From Bacteroidota bacterium (lineage in GTDB: Bacteria > Bacteroidota > Bacteroidia > JACCXN01): a DNA stretch of 64,000 nucleotides. The notes under the pieces were generated by a model that saw nothing but the letters and a program-made list of their open reading frames with translations, was not told the origin of the DNA and did not search any database. The stretch covers positions 1 through 64,000 of the forward strand of contig JACCXN010000010.1 of NCBI GenBank assembly GCA_013696965.1, written 5' to 3'. Below, one piece after another: positions 46,459 to 54,963 of this stretch (its first letter is position 1; each line of letters starts with the position of its first letter). The translations under genes were made by a program, and so were the position numbers.

Positions 46459-46476
46459 ATCCCGATTTATCGGGAT
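46459..46476. repeat. Perfect 8-bp-stem hairpin in front of repeat copy 2
   Basis: ATCCCGAT (46459-46466), loop TT, ATCGGGAT (46469-46476). Similar short palindromes with CCCGAT are often scattered in Bacteroidota genomes. No T-tract follows. Confidence 0.75.
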
Positions 46477-46478
46477 AG

Positions 46479-46530
46479 CCATGTTATATTCATTAGCGTT
46501 TGTGAACGGTTCGTGCATGGCAATTTCATA
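46479..46530. repeat. 52-base repeat element, copy 2
   Basis: Second copy, 147 bases after copy 1, with the same orientation and 50/52 identity. It is preceded by the CCCGAT hairpin in place of the ATGGT hairpin of copy 1. Confidence 0.85.
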
Positions 46531-46950
46531 GTACTATAATTATTTTTTTGTTTATTTTTATAGCTCAAAAAACCGACCAATTCCAATTCCCTTGGGTGTT
46601 GTATTCACTTTTTACATTAAATCCACTCACTTCTTTCCTCAATAAATTAGTATATCTTTTTAAATTATAGGGCTTTGAAAATTATGTGCCTGATTTTCAA
46701 TAGTTAATATAAGATAAAATGTTTCCTTTTAGAGTTGAATTAGGGCAAAGAAGTAGATTATACAGTATTTAATATAAATTGAATTAGTATACTAAAGTTT
46801 ATTCTTTCTATTTTTTTAAATAATTTCATTCAGCAGCCAATTGTATATATATTTGTTACAAAACAGGAAAACATTTCCCATATTAGTAACAAAATTGTCT
46901 GTTAAACATTATTTGTTTTTCTAATTTTGAATTTCCATATTTACACACCT

Positions 46951-47427
46951 ATGAAAAAAACAGCGGTATTTCCCGGCTCATTTGATCCAGTTACTATAGG
47001 ACATGAAGCTTTAATAAAAAGGGCACTCCCACTTTTTGATCAAATAATAATTGGCATCGGAGTTAATACCAAAAAAAAATATATGTTTTCATTGGATAGA
47101 AGAATAGAATGGCTCAATGAAATTTTTGGTGATGAACCACGTATAAAAATTGCTTCATATTCAGGTTTAACAACTGATTTTTGTCTGAAAAACAATGCCG
47201 GATATATTTTAAGAGGTCTTAGATCCTCTGCTGATTTTGAGTTCGAGAGGAATATTGCCCAAATGAATTATGCTATGCAAAACACTATTGAATCTGTTTT
47301 TTTAGTAACAACTCCTGAGTTGTCAGCAATAAATTCATCCATTGTGCGTGATATAATAAAAAACAAAGGTTCTGTTAGTGCTTTTATACCAAAACAAATA
47401 ACAATTAATGAAACAGATATTTTATAA
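46951..47427 (+). CDS. coaD: Phosphopantetheine adenylyltransferase
   Basis: 158 aa from the ATG at 46951 (MKKTAVFPGSFDP), one residue shorter than E. coli CoaD. The upstream in-frame ATG at 46927 adds eight non-conserved residues. Nucleotidyltransferase motifs are GSFDPVTIGHEALI (T/HxGH signature) and INSSIVRDI. It makes dephospho-CoA, the fourth step of CoA synthesis. The TlpA-like gene starts 20 bases before its stop codon. Confidence 0.96.
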   Translation: MKKTAVFPGSFDPVTIGHEALIKRALPLFDQIIIGIGVNTKKKYMFSLDRRIEWLNEIFGDEPRIKIASYSGLTTDFCLKNNAGYILRGLRSSADFEFERNIAQMNYAMQNTIESVFLVTTPELSAINSSIVRDIIKNKGSVSAFIPKQITINETDIL

Positions 47428-48823
47428 CTTTTGCCTGTTTTTAATTTCAACCTTGTTTCCACTTATTGGTACTGCTGCATATGTAGTTGTTAATGGTACG
47501 GCAGAAAGCTACAAAAATGAAAAAATAGGACTTTATATTTATGAAGATTATTTTTCTTTCAATGTAAAACTTCTTGCCACATCAACCATTGACAATAGCG
47601 GTAATTTTAAATTACCTTCTGATATTCCATTCACATGTAAGGCATTTTTAAGAATTGATAATGTTGCAGGCCATTTTTATATTGAACCGGGAAAAACATA
47701 TACTGTGAATTTCCCAGCAGTTGAAAAGGGAAAAGAGATTGCTGGCAACATTAACCATGTTGGAATTAATATAATTAACCAGGATAACAAGGAACTCAAT
47801 GCACTCATTGGAATATTTAATGAAAAGTACGATAAATTCATTGAAGATAATTATCCCCTGATTATTAGAAAAGCTGCTAAACCTAATATTGATGAATTTA
47901 TTCTGAAATTAAGGAAGGATTATATAAATGTAAAAAATCCATTTCTGAACAATTACATCAATTATAGTATAGCCTCTTTGGAACAGCTTTCTTTTGCCTC
48001 CAAAACAAAATTATACAAACAATACCTGCATGATAAACCGGTGTTGCATGAGAATCCTGAATACGTTCATTTTTTAAGCGAATTTTACATCAACTACCTG
48101 CATACGCTCTCCTTAAATAAAAAGGGGACTGAAATTGCTAATTTAATCAACACCCGCAAGGATTATCCCGGACTCATAAATATATTGAAAAAGGATAGTT
48201 TGTTGCAACACCCGGAGTTAAGAGAACTTGTTTTAATAAAAGGCTTACAGGAAATATACAACAAGGATGATTTTGATAAAAAAAGCATTAATTATTTACT
48301 AAAAGTAATTTCTGAAAAATCCGAATTTGCCCTAAACCGTAAAACGGCTACACAAATACTATATAGTTTAACCAGGTTTGATGCAGGAAAAACCGCCCCA
48401 GACTTTGAACTTGCAGATATAAATGGAAATAAAATTTCCCTTATGCAATTCAGGGGAAAGTATGTTTACTTAGGATTTTGGGCAACATGGTGTACCTCCT
48501 GTGTTCAGGAACTCAGACTAATGTCTGCACTACATGAAAAATACGGAAAAGACATTGTTTTTATAAGCGTTTCCTCTGATAAGAACAAAACAGATTTTTT
48601 AAATTTCGCGAAAAAATATAATTATCCCTGGATTAGTCTGCATTATAGTAACAGTCAAAAAATTATTGATGATTACAATGCCAGGGCTTTGCCTGCTTAT
48701 TTCCTTATTTCTCCTGAAGGTCAATTTATCGAAGCCCCTGCACCTTCTCCTGAAAACATTGAAAAAAGCTTACATCAGGCAACTTTTATTCCAACAAAAA
48801 AACATAAAGTAGGAGAAAAATAA
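47408..48823 (+). CDS. TlpA-like periplasmic thioredoxin with long N-terminal domain
   Basis: 471 aa. Signal peptide (MKQIFYNFCLFLISTLFPLI, ending GTAA). A DUF4369-like beta domain (about 25-125) is followed by a helical middle (130-320) and a TlpA/ResA thioredoxin domain from about 335. The redox centre is FWATWCTSC with Cys362 and Cys365, and there is a cis-Pro in ALPAYFLIS. Predicted to reduce disulfides in the periplasm, as in cytochrome c maturation; the partner is unknown. Overlaps coaD by 20 bases. Confidence 0.87.
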   Translation: MKQIFYNFCLFLISTLFPLIGTAAYVVVNGTAESYKNEKIGLYIYEDYFSFNVKLLATSTIDNSGNFKLPSDIPFTCKAFLRIDNVAGHFYIEPGKTYTVNFPAVEKGKEIAGNINHVGINIINQDNKELNALIGIFNEKYDKFIEDNYPLIIRKAAKPNIDEFILKLRKDYINVKNPFLNNYINYSIASLEQLSFASKTKLYKQYLHDKPVLHENPEYVHFLSEFYINYLHTLSLNKKGTEIANLINTRKDYPGLINILKKDSLLQHPELRELVLIKGLQEIYNKDDFDKKSINYLLKVISEKSEFALNRKTATQILYSLTRFDAGKTAPDFELADINGNKISLMQFRGKYVYLGFWATWCTSCVQELRLMSALHEKYGKDIVFISVSSDKNKTDFLNFAKKYNYPWISLHYSNSQKIIDDYNARALPAYFLISPEGQFIEAPAPSPENIEKSLHQATFIPTKKHKVGEK

Positions 48824-48892
48824 ACCAGAAGCAATTCAGAATTCTTATCCTATTTGCCTTATTTCCTCTTCCTTGATAACTAGTGTAAAAAA

Positions 48893-49510
48893 TCAATCCA
48901 GCCTTTTATTTTGAAATTCATTTAACACTTGTGCAATTGATCCATAGGTATTTGCATATACTTTATTTAGGTTTTCCGGTTTAAACCATTCTACCTTTGT
49001 TATATCTTCCTCGAGTTGTGGAACAAGGTCCTGTTTTTTTTCACAGAACATTTTAAACCAAAAAGTTTTCTTTAAAATCAATTTTCCTTTTAATTCATAA
49101 ATATGATAAGTAGGGCTTAAGGGTGAAACAATTGTTAGATTTTTAACCCCGCACTCCTCCTGCACCTCACGTATTGCACCCAATGCCTCATTTTCGTTTT
49201 TTTTGAGTTTCCCCTTAGGCAAGTCCCATTTCTGATGACGAAAAATAATTAATAATTCCCCCTGTTCATTCTCAACCAATCCTCCTGCAGCCAATATAAT
49301 TTTATATTTGGCAAGTAATTTTCCAAGTAAATAATCTGGGTCTAAATGTTCAATTCTTACACATAAAATATCTTTTCTATTTGAAAGGACTTGTACGGCA
49401 TATTCAAAGGTTCCATGATTTTCATATTCAATCCTCATTGTTCCTTCTTTCAAATCCGTATTGTTATCAGTAAGTTCAATACATTTATTGTTAATAAATA
49501 TTTTATACAT
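48893..49510 (-). CDS. NUDIX hydrolase
   Basis: 205 aa. An N-terminal ~65-residue extension (MYKIFINNKCIELTD) precedes the Nudix domain. The Nudix box is complete: GKLKKNENEALGAIREVQEE then CGV, matching G-x5-E-x7-REUxEExGU. Substrate (nucleoside diphosphate-X) unknown. It is divergent from pyrE with only 51 bases between start codons. Confidence 0.9.
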   Translation of the reverse strand: MYKIFINNKCIELTDNNTDLKEGTMRIEYENHGTFEYAVQVLSNRKDILCVRIEHLDPDYLLGKLLAKYKIILAAGGLVENEQGELLIIFRHQKWDLPKGKLKKNENEALGAIREVQEECGVKNLTIVSPLSPTYHIYELKGKLILKKTFWFKMFCEKKQDLVPQLEEDITKVEWFKPENLNKVYANTYGSIAQVLNEFQNKRLD

Positions 49511-49561
49511 AGCACTAGAAAATTAACACCTCAAATCATTAAATATAAATATATTTGCGGC

Positions 49562-50203
49562 ATGAGTTTATATGAAGATTCGGCAATAAAAATATCAGAA
49601 TTTTTATTGCAAATAAAAGCAATTAAATTGCAACCTTCTAATCCCTTTACCTGGGCATCAGGATGGAAGTCCCCTATTTATTGCGACAACAGGAAAACAC
49701 TTTCATATCCACAAATCCGCACTTATATAAGACAACAATTGGTAAATGCGATAATTGAAGAATTTGGAAAACCTGATGTTATAGCTGGTGTTGCCACTGC
49801 TGGAATTGCCCAAGGGGTTCTGGTGGCCCAAGAAATGGGATTGCCTTTTGTATATGTTCGATCCGAAGCAAAAAGCCACGGCATGACAAATCAAATTGAG
49901 GGGGTTATTGAGCCTGGGCAATCCGTTGTGGTAATTGAAGATTTAATTTCAACTGGAATGAGTAGTTTAAAAGCTGTGGAGGCTTTAAGAGCTAATGGTT
50001 GCGAAGTTAAAGGTCTTGCTGCCATTTTCTCATACGGATTTAATATTGCAGAGGAAAATTTCCTTGCTCATAAGTGTAAATATGTAGTTTTAAGCAATTA
50101 TGATTTTCTTATTGAACAAGCCAAAGAATTATCGCATATTAGCAAGGATGATTTAGTATCTTTGAAAGAGTGGAGAGAAAATCCTCAAAACTGGAAAAAA
50201 TAA
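49562..50203 (+). CDS. pyrE: Orotate phosphoribosyltransferase
   Basis: 213 aa from ATG 49562 (MSLYEDSAIKISEFLLQIKA), the same length as E. coli PyrE. The open frame extends 57 codons upstream into the NUDIX gene, but that part is not conserved. Motifs are PFTWASGWKSPIYCDNR, GVATAGIAQGVLVAQ and the PRPP-binding loop VVVIEDLISTGMSSLKAVEA. It makes OMP in pyrimidine synthesis. A TATATTTG box ends five bases before the ATG; if used, the transcript would be almost leaderless, but no -33 TTTG was found. Confidence 0.96.
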   Translation: MSLYEDSAIKISEFLLQIKAIKLQPSNPFTWASGWKSPIYCDNRKTLSYPQIRTYIRQQLVNAIIEEFGKPDVIAGVATAGIAQGVLVAQEMGLPFVYVRSEAKSHGMTNQIEGVIEPGQSVVVIEDLISTGMSSLKAVEALRANGCEVKGLAAIFSYGFNIAEENFLAHKCKYVVLSNYDFLIEQAKELSHISKDDLVSLKEWRENPQNWKK

Positions 50204-50209
50204 AATGCT

Positions 50210-50611
50210 ATGAAAATAGAAACTAAAAAAGCATCCCTTAATAAGTCGCAAAATGAAATTTTTGAATTTCTTTCTGATTTTAGAAACTTTGAAAAATTAA
50301 TGCCTAAAGATAAAATAGAAAAATGGACTGCCACAAGCGAAACATGTTCTTTTAATATCAGTGGAATGGCTGATATTGGAATGAAAATAGAAAAAACAGT
50401 TCCTCATTCTGAAATAAACATTATTTCTCATGGTAAAAATCCATTTGAATTTACCCTAAACGTTTATATAGAGCCTGAAGGCTTGGACAAATCAATAGCT
50501 TTCTTCATTTTCCGTGGAGATATAAATCCATTTCTTAAAATGATGGCAGAAAAACCATTAACTAATTTCTTTAATATGCTCGTGGCTAAAATGGAAGAAA
50601 TTTACGGGTAA
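50210..50611 (+). CDS. SRPBCC (START-like) family protein
   Basis: 133 aa, no signal peptide. The segment KSQNEIFEFLSDFRNFEKLMP and the alternating strand pattern to a C-terminal helix (LTNFFNMLVAKMEEIYG) fit the SRPBCC helix-grip fold, which binds hydrophobic ligands. No catalytic residue can be assigned. Six bases after pyrE, so co-transcribed; its end overlaps the end of birA by 10 bases (convergent). Confidence 0.78.
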   Translation: MKIETKKASLNKSQNEIFEFLSDFRNFEKLMPKDKIEKWTATSETCSFNISGMADIGMKIEKTVPHSEINIISHGKNPFEFTLNVYIEPEGLDKSIAFFIFRGDINPFLKMMAEKPLTNFFNMLVAKMEEIYG

Positions 50612-51348
50612 AATTTGATTTCCTTCAGATCATAATGCTTTATACAATTTTCTGAATGAGTAACAACTAACTTTCCCTGGGTTGTAATGCCTGTTATCTT
50701 TCCTTTTACAAATTGTTCATTAACCAGGAAGTCTGCCTGCTGATCAAATTTATATAAATTTTGCAAATATTCAGTATCTATAGTAAAGTTGCTGCGCAAT
50801 TGCAGATACCTTTTCTCAATATATTCACATAATTTTTCAATGCATTCATTCAGGTTATAATCTATTCCGGTAATATTTTTAAGTGAATTGGCATGGGGAA
50901 TATCCCAAGGAAACTTCTCTTGGTTTACATTAATTCCAATTCCTACAATAGAATAAGTTATAAAAGCGTTTTTTATTTGATTTTGAATTAAGATACCGGC
51001 TAGCTTTGCATCATTGATATAAATATCATTAGGCCATTTAACAGTGACATTATTTAAAGTATAATGTAAAAATAAATCCCTGACAGCAAGAGCAAGCGCT
51101 TTATTGAGTTGAAATTGATTAGTTACAGACAAAAAGGCAGGCTTAAGTACAACACTTAATATAATATTTTTGCCAGGTTCACTAATCCAGGATGTACCTC
51201 TTTGCCCCCTGCCTAAGGTTTGCTCCTTTGCAGTAATGAGAGTGCCTTCAGGAACAAATGAATTGGAAATTAATTCTGAGGCAAATATATTTGTTGACTC
51301 AACTTTATCAAGCTGTATAAGCCTTTGTCCTATAAATAATGTTTTCAT
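50602..51348 (-). CDS. birA: Biotin--[acetyl-CoA-carboxylase] ligase
   Basis: 248 aa, the catalytic and C-terminal domains only; the N-terminal DNA-binding helix-turn-helix of E. coli BirA is absent, so it is an enzyme and not a repressor. Motifs are GRGQRGTSWISEPGKNI (biotinyl-AMP binding), VKWPNDIYINDAKLAGIL and a central GIGINVNQEKFP. It attaches biotin to carboxylase carrier proteins. Divergent from rsfS. Confidence 0.95.
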   Translation of the reverse strand: MKTLFIGQRLIQLDKVESTNIFASELISNSFVPEGTLITAKEQTLGRGQRGTSWISEPGKNIILSVVLKPAFLSVTNQFQLNKALALAVRDLFLHYTLNNVTVKWPNDIYINDAKLAGILIQNQIKNAFITYSIVGIGINVNQEKFPWDIPHANSLKNITGIDYNLNECIEKLCEYIEKRYLQLRSNFTIDTEYLQNLYKFDQQADFLVNEQFVKGKITGITTQGKLVVTHSENCIKHYDLKEIKFYP

Positions 51349-51400
51349 AGAGGCTGTGGCATAAAGATTGACAATTCAAAAATCATTATTAAAATTAATC

Positions 51401-51427
51401 CTAGCAAAAATTTCATATTTTTGCTAG
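51401..51427. promoter_or_regulatory. Palindrome in the birA-rsfS divergent promoter region
   Basis: Perfect 11-bp arms (CTAGCAAAAAT at 51401-51411 and ATTTTTGCTAG at 51417-51427) with a 5-base loop. The right arm contains TATTTTTG (51416-51423), a full -7 match for rsfS; on the other strand AATTTTTG is one base off and would serve birA. It may be a regulator site or merely paired divergent -7 boxes. Confidence 0.55.
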
Positions 51428-51445
51428 CAAAATTAAATATTTGGA

Positions 51446-51817
51446 ATGAAGATAAATAAAAACAAAGAAGAAAGTGCAATACTTGCAGAAATTGTAATTA
51501 AAGGAATGCAGGAAAAAAAAGCAAAAGATATAGTTTGCTTGGATTTAAGAAATGTTCATAATGCTGTTAGCGATTTTTTTGTAGTTTGCCACGGTGACTC
51601 AAATACACAGGTTGATGCTATTGCCGGATCAGTGGAGCATGAAGTGAAAAAAGCCCTGGGCGAAGGACCTTGGCACAGGGAGGGTTTCGAAAATGCTGAA
51701 TGGATACTTTTAGATTATGTAAATGTTGTGGTGCATGTTTTTCAAAAGGAACACAGGGATTTTTACAGACTTGAGGCCCTTTGGGCTGATGCAGAAACAC
51801 AGGCAATTAGCTCCTGA
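51446..51817 (+). CDS. rsfS: Ribosomal silencing factor RsfS
   Basis: 123 aa. Typical RsfS/Iojap motifs: KAKDIVCLDLRNVHNAVSDF, VCHGDSNTQVDAIAGSVEHE, EGPWHREGFENAEWILLDYV and HVFQKEHRDFYRLEALWADA. It binds protein L14 on the 50S subunit and blocks subunit joining in starvation. It lies 68 bases before ftsH, in a gene order I recall as common in Bacteroidota. Confidence 0.95.
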   Translation: MKINKNKEESAILAEIVIKGMQEKKAKDIVCLDLRNVHNAVSDFFVVCHGDSNTQVDAIAGSVEHEVKKALGEGPWHREGFENAEWILLDYVNVVVHVFQKEHRDFYRLEALWADAETQAISS

Positions 51818-51885
51818 GTATTTCTGGAATAAATGGCGCTATTTTGCGTTAATAGATTAACTATAATGACTTATATACAATTTAA

Positions 51886-54000
51886 ATGACAGATAATAAC
51901 AACAAAAATAATAAACAAACGAATAAGAATCCTTTTGACAAAGTAAAAGACAAGTTTTCCAAAGGTGGTAAAAAACCAAAAGGGGGATTTAATTTTTATT
52001 GGATATATGGAATAATAGCAGTTGTGTTTATTGGACTTCAGCTTATTAACTTTGGTGGCAGTACAAAGGAAACCACAAGACAGGAATTCGAGCAAAAAAT
52101 GCTAAGATCCAGGGATGTGGAAAAAATTGTTATTGTTAACAATGAATTAATTGCGGAAATCTATATCAAGCCAGAAGTTCTTGAATCAAAAGAACAATAT
52201 AAAAATGTAAAAACTAAATCCTTAGGAAATTCTCCAAATAAAGGTCCTCATTATTATTTGCCTATCGGCTCTGTAGATTCATTCGAAAGCCAGGTAAAAG
52301 AGGCGCAATCGGATTACGCAGACAATGAAAAAGTAAGTGTAATTTATGATCACCGTAAGAGTTGGGGAGGAGAAGCATTAGGGTGGATTTTACCCATTGC
52401 ATTGATGATTGGTTTATGGATTTTTATAATGCGCAGAATGAGTGGTGGAGGTGGACCTGGTGGACAAATATTTAATTTCGGGAAATCAAAAGCTACTCTT
52501 TTTGATCAGGACACAAATATCAATATTACTTTTGAAGATGTGGCAGGACTCGAAGGAGCCAAAATTGAGATCAAAGAAATTGTTGAATTTTTAAAACATC
52601 CGAAAAAATTTACTACCCTGGGTGCAAAAATCCCTAAAGGGGCCTTATTGGTAGGACCTCCTGGAACTGGTAAAACCCTTCTTGCAAAAGCTGTTGCTGG
52701 CGAAGCTAAGGTTCCTTTTTTCTCCCTCTCTGGTTCAGATTTTGTAGAAATGTTCGTTGGAGTTGGTGCTTCAAGAGTTAGGGATTTATTTAAACAAGCC
52801 AAAGAAAAAGCTCCATGTATCATATTTATTGATGAAATTGATGCCATTGGAAGAGCAAGAGGAAAAAATCCCATGCAAGGCGCAAATGACGAACGTGAAA
52901 ACACACTCAACCAATTACTGACAGAAATGGACGGCTTTGGGACTAACAGTGGTATAATTGTACTTGCTGCTACCAACAGAGCTGATATTCTTGATGGGGC
53001 TTTAATGCGAGCTGGAAGATTTGACCGTCAAATTCATGTTGAAATGCCTGATGTGAACGAAAGAAAAGAAATATTTCAAGTACATTTGAAACCGCTTAAA
53101 CTGGACGATTCTGTTAATGTTGATTTTTTAGCAAAACAAACTCCTGGTTTTTCAGGTGCTGATATTGCTAATTTATGCAATGAATCTGCACTTATTGCAG
53201 CCAGAAAAGACAAAGAAGCAATTGGCAAACAGGATTTTCTTGATGCTGTTGATAGAATTGTTGGTGGCCTTGAAAAGAAAAATAAAATTATATCTCCCCT
53301 GGAGAAAAAAGTTATTGCATACCACGAAGCTGGCCATGCAACTATTAGCTGGCTGCTTGAACATGCTTCACCACTTGTTAAAGTTACTATTGTTCCTAGG
53401 GGCAAATCGCTTGGAGCTGCCTGGTATTTACCAGAAGAAAGGCAAATTACAACCACAGAACAATTATTTGACGAAATGTGTGCAGCTCTAGGGGGAAGAG
53501 CCGCAGAAGAAATAACTTTTGGGAAAATTTCAACAGGTGCACTTAGCGATCTGGAAAAAATAACCAAACAGGCCTATGCCATGACCGCTATTTATGGTTT
53601 AAATGACAAATTAGGAAACATAAGTTACTATGATTCTACTGGAAGTGAGTATTCTTTCACAAAACCATATAGTGAAAAAACTGCTCAACTTATTGATGAA
53701 GAGGTTTCAAAACTTATTGAAAGAGCTTATGATACAACCAAGAAAATTCTTCTTAATAATAAAGAAAAACTAAGTCTTTTGGCAAATGCCCTTCTTAGTA
53801 AAGAAGTGATTTTTAAAGAAGATCTTCAGGAAATATTCGGAAAACGTCCTTTTGATAAGGATGAAGATATAGTTATTTCTATACCAAGTAAGGTTGAAGA
53901 AAAGGCAGGGGAAAAAAATGAGGACGCAAAGAATGATGAACAAAACTCTGTGCCTATGGAAACCCCGCCATTAAGTGCAAGTGATAAAAAATTTAATTAA
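51886..54000 (+). CDS. ftsH: ATP-dependent zinc metalloprotease FtsH
   Basis: 704 aa, full length. N-terminal cytosolic basic segment, membrane segments at about 38-55 and 165-183 (LGWILPIALMIGLWIFIMRR), and a small periplasmic domain between. AAA+ module: Walker A GPPGTGKT at 257-264, Walker B IIFIDEIDAIG, second region of homology LDGALMRAGRFDRQI. Zinc site HEAGH at 480-484, with the third ligand Asp in the region of SDLEKIT. The C-terminal tail is charged and low in complexity. It degrades unassembled or misfolded membrane proteins. A strong terminator follows. Confidence 0.97.
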   Translation: MTDNNNKNNKQTNKNPFDKVKDKFSKGGKKPKGGFNFYWIYGIIAVVFIGLQLINFGGSTKETTRQEFEQKMLRSRDVEKIVIVNNELIAEIYIKPEVLESKEQYKNVKTKSLGNSPNKGPHYYLPIGSVDSFESQVKEAQSDYADNEKVSVIYDHRKSWGGEALGWILPIALMIGLWIFIMRRMSGGGGPGGQIFNFGKSKATLFDQDTNINITFEDVAGLEGAKIEIKEIVEFLKHPKKFTTLGAKIPKGALLVGPPGTGKTLLAKAVAGEAKVPFFSLSGSDFVEMFVGVGASRVRDLFKQAKEKAPCIIFIDEIDAIGRARGKNPMQGANDERENTLNQLLTEMDGFGTNSGIIVLAATNRADILDGALMRAGRFDRQIHVEMPDVNERKEIFQVHLKPLKLDDSVNVDFLAKQTPGFSGADIANLCNESALIAARKDKEAIGKQDFLDAVDRIVGGLEKKNKIISPLEKKVIAYHEAGHATISWLLEHASPLVKVTIVPRGKSLGAAWYLPEERQITTTEQLFDEMCAALGGRAAEEITFGKISTGALSDLEKITKQAYAMTAIYGLNDKLGNISYYDSTGSEYSFTKPYSEKTAQLIDEEVSKLIERAYDTTKKILLNNKEKLSLLANALLSKEVIFKEDLQEIFGKRPFDKDEDIVISIPSKVEEKAGEKNEDAKNDEQNSVPMETPPLSASDKKFN

Positions 54001-54012
54001 CTGAATTTATTT

Positions 54013-54049
54013 AGCAACAATTGCAATAGTGCAGTTGTTGCTTTTTTTA
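54013..54049 (+). terminator. Rho-independent terminator after ftsH
   Basis: AGCAACAATTGCA (54013-54025), loop ATAG, TGCAGTTGTTGCT (54030-54042), then T-tract. The stem of 13 pairs has one G-T wobble. Confidence 0.85.
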
Positions 54050-54080
54050 TCTAATTACTAACTCTCAAAATTTATTTTGA

Positions 54081-54734
54081 ATGAAAGATTCTACTTCAAG
54101 AGAAAAAATCCTTAAAAAAGTCAGAAATGCTTTAATTCATAAATCAGCAAAACTAGATGCTGAAAACATAGATTTTGATTCACCTATTTATAGTAAAATA
54201 GAAGAATCACCGGAAATCGTATTTGCTCAAAAGTTTACTGCCCTTAATGGCAAATTTGCTTTTTGTGAAAACACAAATGAATTTCAATTAATTTTCAAGG
54301 AATTTGTTCAGGAATCAGCACTTGGGGTAATATTTTGTGGACAAGACAGCATTAAAGAACTTTTTAATAATGCGGGAATAAAGTTTGATGACAATTTAAC
54401 AAGCATGACAAATTGTAAGGTTACTGTTACCACTTGCGAGTATCTTGTGGCTCGCACTGGAAGTATAATGGTTTCATCAAGGCAAAGTTCTGGAAGAAAA
54501 CTTCCTATTTTTCCCGATACCCACATTGTAATTGCCTATACTTCTCAACTTGTTGATGATATTAAAGATGCTTTAAAAGCTATCAAAATAAAATATGCAG
54601 AATCTACACCCTCTTTGATTTCTTTAATTTCTGGGCCCAGTAGAACTGCTGATATTGAAAAAACTTTAATATTAGGCGCTCATGGTCCAAAAGAAATTTA
54701 TTTGTTTTTAATTGATGATATTGCAGCATCCTGA
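54081..54734 (+). CDS. LUD-domain protein (LutC/YkgG family)
   Basis: 217 aa. N-terminal helix SREKILKKVRNALIHKS, then a Rossmann-like fold with CEYLVARTGSIMVSSRQSSG, FPDTHIVIAYTSQLVDDIKD and SLISGPSRTADIEKTLILGAHGPKE, the signature region of LutC-type LUD proteins. LutC belongs to the lactate oxidation complex LutABC, but in many Bacteroidota a single LUD gene sits next to ftsH without lutAB, as seen here. Its function in this setting is unknown. Confidence 0.85.
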   Translation: MKDSTSREKILKKVRNALIHKSAKLDAENIDFDSPIYSKIEESPEIVFAQKFTALNGKFAFCENTNEFQLIFKEFVQESALGVIFCGQDSIKELFNNAGIKFDDNLTSMTNCKVTVTTCEYLVARTGSIMVSSRQSSGRKLPIFPDTHIVIAYTSQLVDDIKDALKAIKIKYAESTPSLISLISGPSRTADIEKTLILGAHGPKEIYLFLIDDIAAS

Positions 54735-54963
54735 TTTTTTACTCCTCGCATTGCATATATAGAACTTCCTGCCTTTTGTAATTTATTCTGAGTTAATTAA
54801 CCTAGAAAAAAAGGCATGTTAAATATGTTTGTTTTTTGCTTAGTCTGTTTAATCCGATTTAACTCAAAGAACGCAGGCCTTTTTTAGCAAAGGGGGCCAA
54901 GATTGAAATGCCATTTGATAATTTCAACTATCAACCTAGGTAATTCCAACAGCCAGTTCAAAA

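Larger units (their letters stand above)
46295..46950. other. Non-coding region with duplicated element
   Basis: A 656-base gap between the acidic protein (minus) and coaD (plus). The first 270 bases contain duplicated and hairpin sequences listed separately. The rest (46560-46950) is AT-rich with no visible gene, tRNA or clear promoter. Confidence 0.5.

Noticed and set aside
49391-49561. N-terminal extension of pyrE
   Set aside because: It runs through the NUDIX gene and is not like PyrE; the ATG at 49562 gives the standard 213 aa.
52506-53567. Two long open frames opposite ftsH (156 and 163 aa)
   Set aside because: FtsH is certain on the other strand; these are shadows with no recognisable domains.
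54735-54963. Possible RNA gene or terminator after the LUD gene
   Set aside because: The A-run plus GGC and the GGCCTTTTTT are too far apart to form a compact hairpin; no tRNA-like folds seen.
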